The position numbers and the translations under genes were made by a program. A DNA stretch of 64,000 nucleotides from JALORV01 sp963707445 (lineage in GTDB: Bacteria; Pseudomonadota; Gammaproteobacteria; Burkholderiales; Burkholderiaceae_F), in contig CAVPPW010000004.1 in NCBI GenBank assembly GCA_963707445.1, forward strand, positions 138,082 to 202,081, given 5' to 3'. Shown piece after piece: positions 1 through 9,179 of this stretch (position 1 is the first letter of the stretch; every line of letters starts with the position of its first letter). Below the pieces are notes generated by a model. The model saw only the letters and a program-made list of their open reading frames with translations, did not search any database and was not told the DNA's origin.

Positions 1-2120
1 GCAGCAGGTCGGCGCTGCCGAGCGAATAGCCGCCGACGACCTGCGCGATGCGCATGACCTGCTCCTGGTACACCATCACGCCGTAGGTCTCGGCCAGGAT
101 CGGCTCGATCGACGGATGCAGGTACGCGACACGCTGGCGGCCGTGCTTGCGCTCGATGAAGTCCGGGATCAGGTCCATCGGACCCGGCCGGTAGAGCGCG
201 TTGAGCGCGATCAGGTCCTCGAGGCGGTCCGGCTTCGCCCGCTTCAGCAGTTCGCGCATGCCGCGCGATTCAAACTGGAAGATCGCCGCAGTCGCCGCCT
301 GCTTGAAGACCTCGTAGGTCTTCGCATCGTCGAGCGGCAGCGTCTCCAGCGTCAGCGTGAACGCCGGGTCGAGCCGACGCACGTACTCGAGCGTCAGCGC
401 CAGGATCGTCAGCGTCGTCAGGCCGAGGAAGTCGAACTTCACCAGGCCGATCGCCTCGACATCGTCCTTGTCGAACTGGCTGATCGCGGCATCCTGCGCG
501 CCCGGCGCGCAGTACAGCGGGCAGAAGTCGGTGAGCTTGCCCGGCGCGATCAGCACGCCGCCGGCATGCATGCCGACGTTGCGCGTCAGCCCTTCGAGCG
601 GGCGCGCCAGCGCGATCAGTTCCTGGTGTTCCTCGTCGCTCGCCACCGCGTCGGCGAAGGCCGGCTCCTCCTTCAGCGCGCGATCCAGCGTCCACGGATC
701 GGCCGGGTTGTGCGGAATCAGCTTCGACAGCTGGTCGCACTTGGTGTACGGCAGGTCGAGCACGCGGCCGGCGTCGCGCACGACGGCCTTCGCCCCAAGC
801 GTGCCGAAGGTCGCGATCTGCGACACGGCATCGTGCCCGTACTTGCGCTTCACGTAGTCGATCACGCGGTCGCGGTTGTCCTGGCAGAAGTCGATGTCGA
901 AGTCCGGCATCGACACGCGCTCCGGATTCAGGAAGCGTTCGAACAGCAGTCCGTAGCGCAGCGGATCGAGGTCGGTGATGCCCAGCGAGTACGCGACCAG
1001 CGAGCCGGCTCCGGAACCTCGTCCGGGCCCGACCGGAATACCGTCCTTTTTCGCCCAGTTGATGAAGTCCGCAACGATCAGGAAGTAGCCGGAAAAGCCC
1101 ATCTTCGCGATCGTCTTCAGCTCGAGGTCGAGGCGTGTCTCGTACTCGGAGCGTCGTGCTTCGCGCGCGCGCTCGTCCGGAAAGAGCGCCTCGAGCCGGC
1201 GCTGCAGACCCGCCGCGGTGAGGTCGCGGCAGTGATCGTCGAGCGTCACACCCGCGGGAGTCGGGTAGCGCGGCAGCTGTGGCTTGCCGAGTTCGAGCGT
1301 CAGGTTGCAGCGACGCGCGATCTCGGCCGCGTTCACCAGAGCCGCCGGCACGTCGGCGAAAAGCTCTTCCATTTCGGCGCGCGTCTTGAAGTACTGCTCG
1401 CGCGTGAACGGACGCGGCCGTCGCGGGTCAGCGAGCGTGTAGCCCTCCGCGATGCAGAAGCGCGCCTCGTGCGCGCGAAAATCATCGGGCGCGAGGAACT
1501 GGATCGGATGCGTCGCCACCACCGGAAGGTGCTGGCGCAGCGCCAGCGCCAGCGACGCCTGCGTGCACGCCGCGTCGCGCGCCTCGCCGGTGCGCTGCAG
1601 CTCGAGGTAAAAGCGGCCGGAAAAGAGAGCAGCAAGCCGCTGCGCCGCAAGCGTCGCCGCATCGGCCCGGCCGGCCATCAGATGCATCGCCGACCTCGCC
1701 ATGCCGCGCACCCGAGAGCGCGATCAGGCCCGCAGCGTGCGCACCTGCATCAGCTTCCAGCCAGGCGAGCCGCATTTCGGCGCGGTTGCGATGCTGGTTC
1801 TCGAGGAACGCCCGCGTCAGCAGCGCGCACAGGTTGAGATAGCCGCGACGGTCCTGCACCAGCAGCAGCAGGCGGTGCGGGTTGTCGCGCTCGGTGTCGT
1901 TGGTGACCCAGACATCGCAGCCCAGGATCGGCTTGACCCCGCGCTTGCGCGCAGCCTGGTAGAAGCGGACCGCTCCAAAGAGGTTGGAGCTGTCGGTGAG
2001 GGCGAGCGCTCCTTGCCCGTCCGCCGCAGCCTTGGTCACCGCGTCGTCGATGCGCACGATGCCGTCGACGACCGAGAACTCCGAGTGCAGACGAAGATGG
2101 ACGAACTGCTTACCGCTCAT
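1..2120 (-). CDS. dnaE: DNA polymerase III alpha subunit, 5' part (runs off the window)
   Basis: Catalytic subunit of the replicative polymerase, acting at the fork in the Pol III core. The ATG at 2120 begins MSGKQFVHLRLHSEFSVVDG, the start of the PHP domain. The polymerase motif PDFDID lies at about 890-907 and supplies two catalytic aspartates; the third is in LVKFDFLGL at about 431-433. About 700 of the usual 1,150-1,200 residues are present; the beta-clamp and tau-binding C-terminal part lies beyond the window edge. The frame changes once near 1685, between HGEVGDA and LMAGRADAATL. Conserved protein continues on both sides, so this looks like an inserted base rather than a decayed gene. 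Confidence 0.95.
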
Positions 2121-2153
2121 GCGGGAATTCTGCCACCCGACCTGGCGTGCGAC

Positions 2154-2162
2154 TGTGGATAA
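2154..2162 (-). promoter_or_regulatory. Perfect DnaA box upstream of dnaE
   Basis: The nine bases read TTATCCACA on the minus strand, the R1-type DnaA box consensus. The site sits 34 bp upstream of the dnaE start in the gap shared with the divergent DUF4124 gene. One box is not an origin; it could let DnaA tune dnaE transcription, or be a chance match. Confidence 0.35.
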
Positions 2163-2302
2163 CCTCGCCTTGCGTCCACAGAGTACCGCCAATTGATTGA
2201 AATCAGGCAAAGCGATGGAAAGACGGTGTTATCTGCGTCGTCCGGTGCCATCGCCGGAGCGTTACCGTGGTTATCGTCGGGACAGCTCCGAAGGAGAAAT
2301 CT

Positions 2303-2797
2303 ATGCTGCGTTTACTGCTGGTAGCCGGCCTTGCCTTGAGCGGGCGCGGTGGCTGCGCAGACCATCTACAAGGTGCAGACGCCCGACGGCAGCATTCTCT
2401 TTACCGACTCGCCGCCTGCCGGCAGCAAGGTACTCGAGGAGCGCGCGGTGAAGCCCGTTTCGAAAGCCCGCGAAGACGACGAGCAACGCGCCATCACGAC
2501 CGATCACGCTGCCCGGCACCGGGCCGGACCCCAGCGTCCCGCTCGTCGCGCCCAAGGCTCAATTCGCTCGACACAGCGATGCAGGAGATCGCATCGGCTG
2601 AAACGGCCGTTCAGGTGGCCAAGCGCCGCCTTGAACTCGGACGCGAACCGCAGCCGGGAGAGCGCCTCGGACTGGCGGGCGGTGGCACGCGGCTGTCACC
2701 GGACTACGAAGCGCGAGTCGCGGGCCTGGAGCGTGAAGTGGCCGAAGCCGAGGCGCGGCTGGCCAAGGCCTACGCGGCGCGTAACGCGGCACGCTGA
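2303..2797 (+). CDS. DUF4124 domain-containing exported protein (frameshifted)
   Basis: Small exported protein. The ATG at 2303 follows an AAGGAG ribosome site at 2291-2296 and opens a signal peptide (MLRLLLVAGLALSG). After one extra base near 2343 the next frame gives the DUF4124 core, AAQTIYKVQTPDGSILFTD, which is typically placed just after the signal peptide. At least one more frame change near 2480-2560 leads to an Ala/Glu/Arg-rich helical C-terminus (REVAEAEARLAKAYAARNAA) that looks like a coiled coil. The function of DUF4124 is unknown. It is convergent with dcd. The identity of the core is clear; the exact middle of the protein is not. Confidence 0.7.
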   Translation: MLRLLLVAGLALSGRGGCADHLQGADARRQHSLYRLAACRQQGTRGARGEARFESPRRRRATRHHDRSRCPAPGRTPASRSSRPRLNSLDTAMQEIASAETAVQVAKRRLELGREPQPGERLGLAGGGTRLSPDYEARVAGLEREVAEAEARLAKAYAARNAAR

Positions 2798-2825
2798 GCT
2801 CGTCAACGCGCCGTCGGACCGCTGC

Positions 2826-3390
<565 letters not shown>

Positions 3391-3531
3391 CTCGTCACGG
3401 AGCCGCACCGGCGCGGTCGTCAATGGTTCAGCTTCACCCGAAGACGCGATTGTAGGGCGCCGGGCAGAAGCGGCCCGGCCGTTAGACTCTGACCCGGCTC
3501 CGGTCCCGACAGATCGCGTAAGGTTCATGCC

Positions 3532-4659
3532 ATGAAACTGCGGTGGACACCCGCGCGCGTCGGCGATGCGCTGCACGAGGTCGACACACCGGCATTGGTG
3601 CTCGATCTCGACCGCTTCGAGGCCAATCTCGAGCGCCTGATGCGCTCCTCTACCGTGCGCGGCATGCGCGTGCGGCCGCACGCCAAGAGCCACAAGTGCG
3701 TCGAGATCGCGCGGCGGCAGATGGCGGCCGGCGCTGTCGGCATCTGCTGCCAGAAGGTGTCCGAGGCCGAAGTCTTCCTGGCCGGCGGCATCGAAGACGT
3801 ACTGGTCAGCAACGAGATCATCGGCAAGCGCAAGGTCACGACGCTGGCTTCGCTGGCGGTGCGCTACCCGAAGGCGAAGCTCGGCGTCTGCGTCGACGAC
3901 GTGAAGCAGGTGCGGCAGCTGGCCACTGCGTGCCGGGCGCTGTCGGCCGAACTCGACGTGTACATCGAGCTCGATGTCGGCCATGGTCGCGCCGGGGTGG
4001 CGGACACCGCGTCGGTCGTCGACCTCGCGCGCGAGATCAAGCTGCACCGGAACCTGCGGCTGCGTGGACTGCAGGCCTACTACGGATCGGCGCAGCACCG
4101 CCGCACGGTACGCGAACGACGCCAGGCGATCACGCTCGCCGCCGGCCTTGCCGGCGCGGCGCGCGACGGCCTGCTGGCCGAAGGCCTCGGCTGCGACATC
4201 GTCACCGGCGGGGGCACCGGCACGTTTCCGTATGAAACCGGCAGCGGCGTCTACAACGAAGTCCAGCCCGGCTCGTATGTGCTGATGGACGTCGACTACG
4301 GCAAAAACGAATTCGATCCGATCGCGCCCGCCTTCGAACCGGCGCTTTATATCCTGTCGTCGGTGATGAGCGCGCGCGGCGACCGCGTCACGCTCGATGC
4401 CGGGCTCAAGGCGTTTTCGACCGACTCCGGCCCCGCAATGCCGGCCTTCGACGGATGGCAGGTACGCGGCGTATCCGACGAGCACACGATCCTGATTCGC
4501 GTCGGCAACGAAGGACCCAATCTGGTGCTGGGCGACAAGCCGCTGCTGATTCCAGGCCATATCGACCCGACCGTGAACCTGCATGACGTCATCGTCGTGT
4601 CGCGCAACGACGTCGTCGTCGATCTGTGGCCGATCGACGCGCGCGGCGCGGTGTTCTGA
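3532..4659 (+). CDS. DSD1/D-threonine aldolase family PLP enzyme
   Basis: A 375-residue fold-type III PLP enzyme of the group that holds metal-dependent D-threonine aldolases and eukaryotic-type D-serine dehydratases. The N-terminal alanine-racemase-like barrel carries the PLP-lysine motif RPHAKSHK at residues 48-55. The glycine-rich phosphate-binding loop is VTGGGTGTFPYE at about 224-235. The C-terminal beta domain ends with PGHIDPTVNLHD, where the metal ligands of this family lie. The substrate, a D-beta-hydroxy amino acid, cannot be fixed from sequence. It is single-cistron by context, convergent with the cytochrome c gene; a 7-bp-stem hairpin without a T tract lies at 4695-4717 between them. 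Confidence 0.88.
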   Translation: MKLRWTPARVGDALHEVDTPALVLDLDRFEANLERLMRSSTVRGMRVRPHAKSHKCVEIARRQMAAGAVGICCQKVSEAEVFLAGGIEDVLVSNEIIGKRKVTTLASLAVRYPKAKLGVCVDDVKQVRQLATACRALSAELDVYIELDVGHGRAGVADTASVVDLAREIKLHRNLRLRGLQAYYGSAQHRRTVRERRQAITLAAGLAGAARDGLLAEGLGCDIVTGGGTGTFPYETGSGVYNEVQPGSYVLMDVDYGKNEFDPIAPAFEPALYILSSVMSARGDRVTLDAGLKAFSTDSGPAMPAFDGWQVRGVSDEHTILIRVGNEGPNLVLGDKPLLIPGHIDPTVNLHDVIVVSRNDVVVDLWPIDARGAVF

Positions 4660-4755
4660 CGCGCGCCGCATCCCTCATAAACACTGCCCACCCCGCTGCC
4701 ACTGATGCTCTGGCAGCCTCCGTTAGACCGGAAGCGGCATTCGGCCCGTGGGCTC

Positions 4756-5166
4756 CTATGGACGAACGCGGCAGTGCTCCGGAGCAGCGGCCTGGCGCAT
4801 CCAAGCAATCAGGTCGGCGCGCTCGGCCGCGTCCTTGACGCCCGCGTAGCTCATCGCCGTGCCCGGAACTGTTTTAAGCGGCTCCTGCAAGAACTTGTCC
4901 AACGTACGCTCGTTCCAGACGATGCCGGACTTCCGCATCGCGGTCGAATAGCCGTCGTAGCCGGGGGCCGAGCCGGCGCGTCGGCCGAACAGGCCGCAGT
5001 GCTGCGGGCCGGTCCGGTTGCCTTCGATGGAGTGGCAAGCGGAACAGCGTTCGTAGATCTGCTCGCCGCGTCGGAGCGCATCCGGATCCCGCGCTGCGCC
5101 GGAGGCCGCGAACGTAACGACGAGAGCCGCGCCGAGGATGGCCGCACGAATGCGGCCACCATTCAC
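4756..5166 (-). CDS. Class I c-type cytochrome
   Basis: A 136-residue periplasmic cytochrome c with a cleavable signal peptide (hydrophobic stretch to about residue 25, AASGAARD). One haem site, CSACH, lies at about 42-46; the distal methionine is in GTAMSYAG. The spacing fits a mitochondrial-type mono-haem electron carrier. Its ATG overlaps the stop of the upstream ferritin-like gene by four bases (5163-5166), so the two are translationally coupled in an operon led by an ECF sigma gene. A cysteine in GPQHCGLFG, following the haem region, is ordinary for the family. Partner oxidase or dehydrogenase is not visible here. Confidence 0.9.
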   Translation of the reverse strand: MNGGRIRAAILGAALVVTFAASGAARDPDALRRGEQIYERCSACHSIEGNRTGPQHCGLFGRRAGSAPGYDGYSTAMRKSGIVWNERTLDKFLQEPLKTVPGTAMSYAGVKDAAERADLIAWMRQAAAPEHCRVRP

Positions 5167-5750
5167 GACACGAACGCCTGCGGCACCGGAGTCTCGCCGA
5201 GAACATGACGCAGAACAGCCAAGTGCATTGCCTCGTCGCCCAGGATGCTGGCTGCAACTTTCGCGAGTTCACGGTCCGCAAATAGCGGCACTGCGCCCAG
5301 GTATGCGGACACGGCGCCCTTCTCCAGCCCGGCGGCGAAGCGGAGCACGTCAGCCTCCGCCTTGAGCTTTTCCACGGGGAACATGTACTGTGACTTCGCC
5401 GAAACGGGCGTACCTCCCAGCTTGCGCAATGCCCCGGCGAGCGCAGAGGCGTGTTCCTTATGGTGCCCCTGGAATTGTTGCGCCACCGCCAGCGCCGGTT
5501 TGCCGAGCAGACCGCTTTCGGCACCGACCTGATAGGCCGCGATCGCCTCGAACTCGGCGCCGAGCGCAGTGTTGAGGATGCGCACATCCGACTCAAGCGC
5601 TTTCGCATCGGCCTTTGACCCGGCCGCAAGCGCGTCACGCCCGGCGAGCAGTGCAATGGCACTCGCAGAGAGCACCGCGCCGGAGACAGCCAATGCGCGC
5701 CGGCGCGAGGCTATGGGCACGAGCGGAGGAACCAGCGATACCTGTCTCAT
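5163..5750 (-). CDS. Exported ferritin-like domain protein
   Basis: A 195-residue protein with a twin-arginine-like leader (SRRRALAVSGAVLSASAIAL at about 15-34) followed by an all-helical ferritin-like domain. Paired Glu/His residues of the kind that bind a di-metal centre are visible in EFEAIAAY, HHKEHAS and DEAMHLAVLRH. Such periplasmic four-helix proteins occur next to small cytochromes and ECF sigma factors in several proteobacteria, often inferred to act in metal or oxidative stress. Here the gene lies 36 bp downstream of the sigma gene and overlaps the cytochrome. Substrate and metal are unknown. Confidence 0.85.
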   Translation of the reverse strand: MRQVSLVPPLVPIASRRRALAVSGAVLSASAIALLAGRDALAAGSKADAKALESDVRILNTALGAEFEAIAAYQVGAESGLLGKPALAVAQQFQGHHKEHASALAGALRKLGGTPVSAKSQYMFPVEKLKAEADVLRFAAGLEKGAVSAYLGAVPLFADRELAKVAASILGDEAMHLAVLRHVLGETPVPQAFVS

Positions 5751-5786
5751 TACAGTCTCCTTTACGAACGTTGGCGAATCCCGCCG

Positions 5787-6509
5787 TCAGCGCGGGCGAA
5801 TCAGTCCTTGCCGCCGCAGCACGGCAATCACGTTGTTGACTACCGCGTCACAACGCTCGCCGGCAAACGCGAAAATCTCGCTTGAATGCGCCTCGATCTG
5901 TGCACCGAGCGCGTCGCGGAGCAACGCGCGGGCGCGCAGGTAGCGCGTTTTGACCACTTCTTCACTGACCCGCAGGCAGAACGCCGTTTCTTCGACGCTC
6001 ATCTCTTCGACGGCTCGCAGGATGAAGACACTTCGGTAAATCGGCGGCAGCCGCCCGATCGCGTGCTGCAGCAGGTCTCGAATCTGGCCTCGTTCGGCAG
6101 TCGCGTCAGGGCGTTCGCTTGGCGGCGAAGAAAGGGACATCGTGTGCTCCGGGGAGGGCTCGGCGGAGAGATCCAGCATGTCGTCGATCTGAACCTGGCG
6201 CCCCTTTTTGCGCTGCGAATCCAGCGCGACGTTGATAGCAATACGGCAAAGCCAGGTTCCGAGCGCGGCCCCTCCGCGAAAAGAGTCCAGGCCCGTGAAA
6301 GCGCGCAGATAGCTTTCCTGCACGACGTCCTGTGCCTCGGCGTCATCGGCAACAATGCCGCGCGCGGTCCGGAACAGCCGCCGGTTGTGGCGGCGCATGA
6401 TCAATTCGAACGCTGTGGCATCGCCGGACCGGGCCTTCGCCACGAGTCCGAGATCGGCCACTGCGTCTGCAGGTGAGGATGCGGTCGGCACCTCTGGTTT
6501 GACTGGCAT
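5787..6509 (-). CDS. ECF-family RNA polymerase sigma factor
   Basis: About 240 residues from the ATG at 6509 (MPVKPEVPTASS). Sigma region 2 is clear: FELIMRRHNRRLFRTARGI, then DAEAQDVVQESYLRAF (core binding and -10 recognition). Region 4 follows with LPPIYRSVFILRAVEEMSVE and the helix-turn-helix ETAFCLRVSEEVVKTRYLRA. About 45 residues past region 4 form a C-terminal extension (EIFAFAGERCDAVV) similar to that of sigma factors often paired with ferritin-like and cytochrome genes. No anti-sigma gene is seen adjacent; the two downstream genes are the likely operon partners. Confidence 0.9.
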   Translation of the reverse strand: MPVKPEVPTASSPADAVADLGLVAKARSGDATAFELIMRRHNRRLFRTARGIVADDAEAQDVVQESYLRAFTGLDSFRGGAALGTWLCRIAINVALDSQRKKGRQVQIDDMLDLSAEPSPEHTMSLSSPPSERPDATAERGQIRDLLQHAIGRLPPIYRSVFILRAVEEMSVEETAFCLRVSEEVVKTRYLRARALLRDALGAQIEAHSSEIFAFAGERCDAVVNNVIAVLRRQGLIRPR

Positions 6510-6857
6510 TCCAAGCTCCGCTGTACGTTCGTTGGACGTCGCCGCCGGGAAAAGGTGACAAGCGCGCTCTGCGGTCGGCTCACGTTTCGCACTGCCGTCC
6601 CACTGCGGAAAGCCGCGGACGCCTCGGCCGCAGTCCGCGCCGCAGTCAACTCTGGCCTCGGAGACAGCGCGAGCCGCGATTACCACGCCGCAATCTAGCC
6701 GCAAGGGATTGGCGCGCGGTGTGCAAACATGACTCGCAGTCGCTGTTGCAGCTTGCCGCCGGGCAGCGGCACCGTTCCGATAAACAGGATGACGGCCGCG
6801 GCGGGCGCAACTAAGCTCGCGTCCCGAAGCGTCCGACGGCGCGCCACGGAGACTTCA

Positions 6858-7823
6858 ATGCTTCGACTTGCTCGGCTGCTCGCCGCGTGCGTCCTCGCCG
6901 GTCTTGCCGGCATCGCCAGCGCCCAGACCTGGCCCGACAGGCCGGTGCGGCTGATTTCAGTATTCCCGCCGGGCGGATCGGTCGACCAGGTCGCGCGCGT
7001 GCTGGCTCAGCAATTGAGCAAGCAACTCGGCCAGAGCGTCGTCGTCGAGAACCTCGGCGGCGCGTCCGGCTCGATCGGAACGGCTGCGGTGGCCAAGGCA
7101 GCGCCCGACGGCTACACCTTCGGCGTCGTGTTCGACACGCACGGCACGAACCCGAGCCTGATCCCGAACCTGTCGTACGACACGATGGCAGGGCTCGAGC
7201 ATGTGACGCTGATCGGCACATCGCCGATGGCGCTGGTCGCTTCGGCCCGATCGAAGTACATGAAGTTCGCCGACGTCAACGCCGATGCGCGGAGCGTCAA
7301 GGGCGTGACGATCGGATCGATCGGCACCGGCAGTCTTGGTCATCTCGCGATGATCCAGGCCGGCAAACAGGACGGGTGGTCGTGGACGCATGTGCCGTAT
7401 CGCGGTGGCGGACCGTTGATGAACGACGTCGTGGCCGGGCACACGCCGCTCGGCATCGGCACCGTGTTTCTGGTGATGCCGCACGTGAAGGCGGGCACGG
7501 TGCGGCCGATCGCGGTCACCGGCGCCAAACGCCATCCGAACCTGCCCGATACGCCGACGCTGGCCGAATCCGGCATCCGCAATTTCGAGGCGCTCGCCTA
7601 CTGGGGCGTGATTGCGCCGGCGAAAACGCCCGCGGCGATCGTCGAGCGGATGAACGCTGAGCTTCAGAAGGCGTTGAAGGACCCGACGGTTGCCGAACGA
7701 CTCGCGGCGCAGGGCATGACGCTCACCGGCCAGGGCCCAGCGGAGTTCAAGGCGTTTACTCAGAAGGAGATCGAGCGCTGGCGCAAGGTGGTGAAGGAGA
7801 ACGGCATCACTGCCGGGTCGTAG
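6858..7823 (+). CDS. Bug-family (tripartite tricarboxylate) periplasmic binding protein
   Basis: A 321-residue solute-binding protein. The ATG at 6858 follows a GGAG site and starts a signal peptide ending at IASAQ. The mature part begins TWPDRPVRLISVFPPGGSVD, the hallmark of the family, with the ligand-carboxylate loop PPGGSVDQ and later VPYRGGGPLMNDVVAGH. No TctB/TctA membrane partners are adjacent, which is normal for this expanded family in Burkholderiales; many members are orphan sensors or share permeases. Ligand unknown. It diverges from the sigma factor operon with about 350 bp between the two starts. Confidence 0.92.
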   Translation: MLRLARLLAACVLAGLAGIASAQTWPDRPVRLISVFPPGGSVDQVARVLAQQLSKQLGQSVVVENLGGASGSIGTAAVAKAAPDGYTFGVVFDTHGTNPSLIPNLSYDTMAGLEHVTLIGTSPMALVASARSKYMKFADVNADARSVKGVTIGSIGTGSLGHLAMIQAGKQDGWSWTHVPYRGGGPLMNDVVAGHTPLGIGTVFLVMPHVKAGTVRPIAVTGAKRHPNLPDTPTLAESGIRNFEALAYWGVIAPAKTPAAIVERMNAELQKALKDPTVAERLAAQGMTLTGQGPAEFKAFTQKEIERWRKVVKENGITAGS

Positions 7824-8028
7824 GCGCGCGGGCCTTGGCCCCTACGGACGGTCCTCTTCATCGGAACTATCGGCAGCGCCAGTCAAACTCCACGTCGACG
7901 TCAGCAAGAACCCGCTACTCGTCTCCGCTAGCGATCAGTAGGCAACAGTCGGCCAGAGGCGGCCGCGGGCATCACCGCGGCGATCGACCCGAAACAGGAC
8001 TCCGATAGCTGCCTCTATGAGCCGTAGC

Positions 8029-8325
8029 CTACATTTCGACGATCGCCTCGCCTGAGACGGGATCGGTGACGCCCAAGCCGCCACCAAGATCCTCCAGAGT
8101 GTCGCGGAAGGTATCCAGCATAGCGATCATCCGGGGCCGCGCAGCCACCAGGCTCTCGTGAGAGTCCCATTCGCCGATCACACAGTACGTGCGATCACCT
8201 GTCTTGATCAACGAGAAGCGCCTAAAGCCGCTGAGGTCAAAGCGGGGGGCCTTGCGGTGCGCCTCGACGAATTCGGTTTCACGCCCCGCCTTGACCCGGA
8301 ACCGCACAACGTTGAATGCCGTCAT
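8029..8325 (-). CDS. Antibiotic biosynthesis monooxygenase-like (ABM) domain protein
   Basis: A 98-residue dimeric ferredoxin-like-fold protein: MTAFNVVRFRVKAGRE and the central GDRTYCVIGEWDSHES are typical of ABM/DUF-like small proteins, with the aromatic-rich middle strand that lines the pocket. Members range from cofactor-free oxygenases to non-catalytic stress proteins, so activity is not assignable. It lies about 200 bp downstream of the SnoaL-like gene on the same strand, and could share its transcript. Confidence 0.75.
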   Translation of the reverse strand: MTAFNVVRFRVKAGRETEFVEAHRKAPRFDLSGFRRFSLIKTGDRTYCVIGEWDSHESLVAARPRMIAMLDTFRDTLEDLGGGLGVTDPVSGEAIVEM

Positions 8326-8528
8326 GGTGCTCTCTCCTTGCGTTTATGCCGCATGACATGAGCCGCAAGCCTACGCCTACAGACCATTCCTAGCGTGCCG
8401 ACTGAATTCGGTTGCTCATCCCGCAGGCGTGCCGTCGCCGCGCACGTCATAACCGCCTTTGGCCATAGAAGCAGCCAAGGCGAGGAGCACTATTCGAACA
8501 GCGAAAAGCGGACATTCGACGTAAAGAG

Positions 8529-9083
8529 CTACGACTGCCGCACGGGCGCGTCGCCCCGGGCAAGGACGGCGGCGTGATCAAGACTCACACCATTGACGAG
8601 TGGGTCCGCATGTCGATGGATCAGTAGCCAGTCCTCGCCTTGTCGGCGATAGACCAACGTCACTCTGAGCGCCCAGTCCTGCGCAGGCAGGCCGCCTACT
8701 TCAACGTTCTGCCTTTCAATCACGGCCAGGACCACCATATCGGCCGACGCATAGGTCTGAAGCACCTCCTGCGTGAAAGTGCCGTTCTTGAAGAAGCGTC
8801 CCATCGCCTCGAAGCGCGCCTCGGTGAGCTCCGGGCCGCGGGTGGGAGTTCCGCCGAACGGGGAGAACAGCAGAAAGTCCGCACTGGAGGTGACGAACTG
8901 GCGATAAGCCTTTACGTTCCCCCGCATGAGGGCGCCGTGACCTTTCGCTGAACGCCGCACCAGTTCAGCGGTCACCTGTTCGTCGTTAACGCGGTCGTGC
9001 CGCGACGTGCCATCACGCGTCTGAGCAATTGGCGATGACACAACGCCGCTCGCCGCGAGGATTGTCCACAGTGAACCCAGCAT
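8529..9083 (-). CDS. Exported SnoaL/NTF2-like protein
   Basis: A 184-residue protein read from the ATG at 9083, which follows a strong AAGGAG site. A short hydrophobic leader (residues 1-20, ending SSPIAQ) suggests export. The body is a cone-shaped SnoaL/DUF4440-type fold: an alpha region (ELVRRSAKGHGALMRGNVKA), then beta strands with VLQTYASADMVVLAVIE and WALRVTLVYRRQGEDWLLIH. In this superfamily some proteins are isomerases and many are non-catalytic. It is divergent from a LysR regulator, which probably controls it. Longer upstream starts exist but run into the regulator. Confidence 0.75.
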   Translation of the reverse strand: MLGSLWTILAASGVVSSPIAQTRDGTSRHDRVNDEQVTAELVRRSAKGHGALMRGNVKAYRQFVTSSADFLLFSPFGGTPTRGPELTEARFEAMGRFFKNGTFTQEVLQTYASADMVVLAVIERQNVEVGGLPAQDWALRVTLVYRRQGEDWLLIHRHADPLVNGVSLDHAAVLARGDAPVRQS

Positions 9084-9162
9084 CTCAGTACTCCTTAGTC
9101 TCTGCAATGCATGCAAGGGACGAAAGATGGCATTGGAGCAGCGCTGAATACAGCGATATGAT

Positions 9163-9179
9163 TTCAGCAATGTGCTGAA
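9163..9179. promoter_or_regulatory. Perfect inverted repeat over the LysR start; candidate operator
   Basis: TTCAGCA and TGCTGAA flank a 3-base spacer, a perfect 17-bp dyad. It covers the GTG start of the LysR gene and lies 80 bp upstream of the divergent SnoaL-like gene. A regulator bound here could block its own expression; the assignment is by position and symmetry only. Confidence 0.35.

Noticed and set aside
116..1837. Long open plus-strand frame opposite dnaE
   Set aside because: Arg-rich shadow of the minus-strand polymerase gene; no ribosome site and no domain.
2100..2303. Replication origin near dnaE
   Set aside because: Only one good DnaA box and no A+T-rich unwinding region or dnaA gene.
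4695..4717. Hairpin between the PLP enzyme and cytochrome c genes as a terminator
   Set aside because: A 7-bp stem with a 9-base loop but no T tract on either strand; too weak to call.
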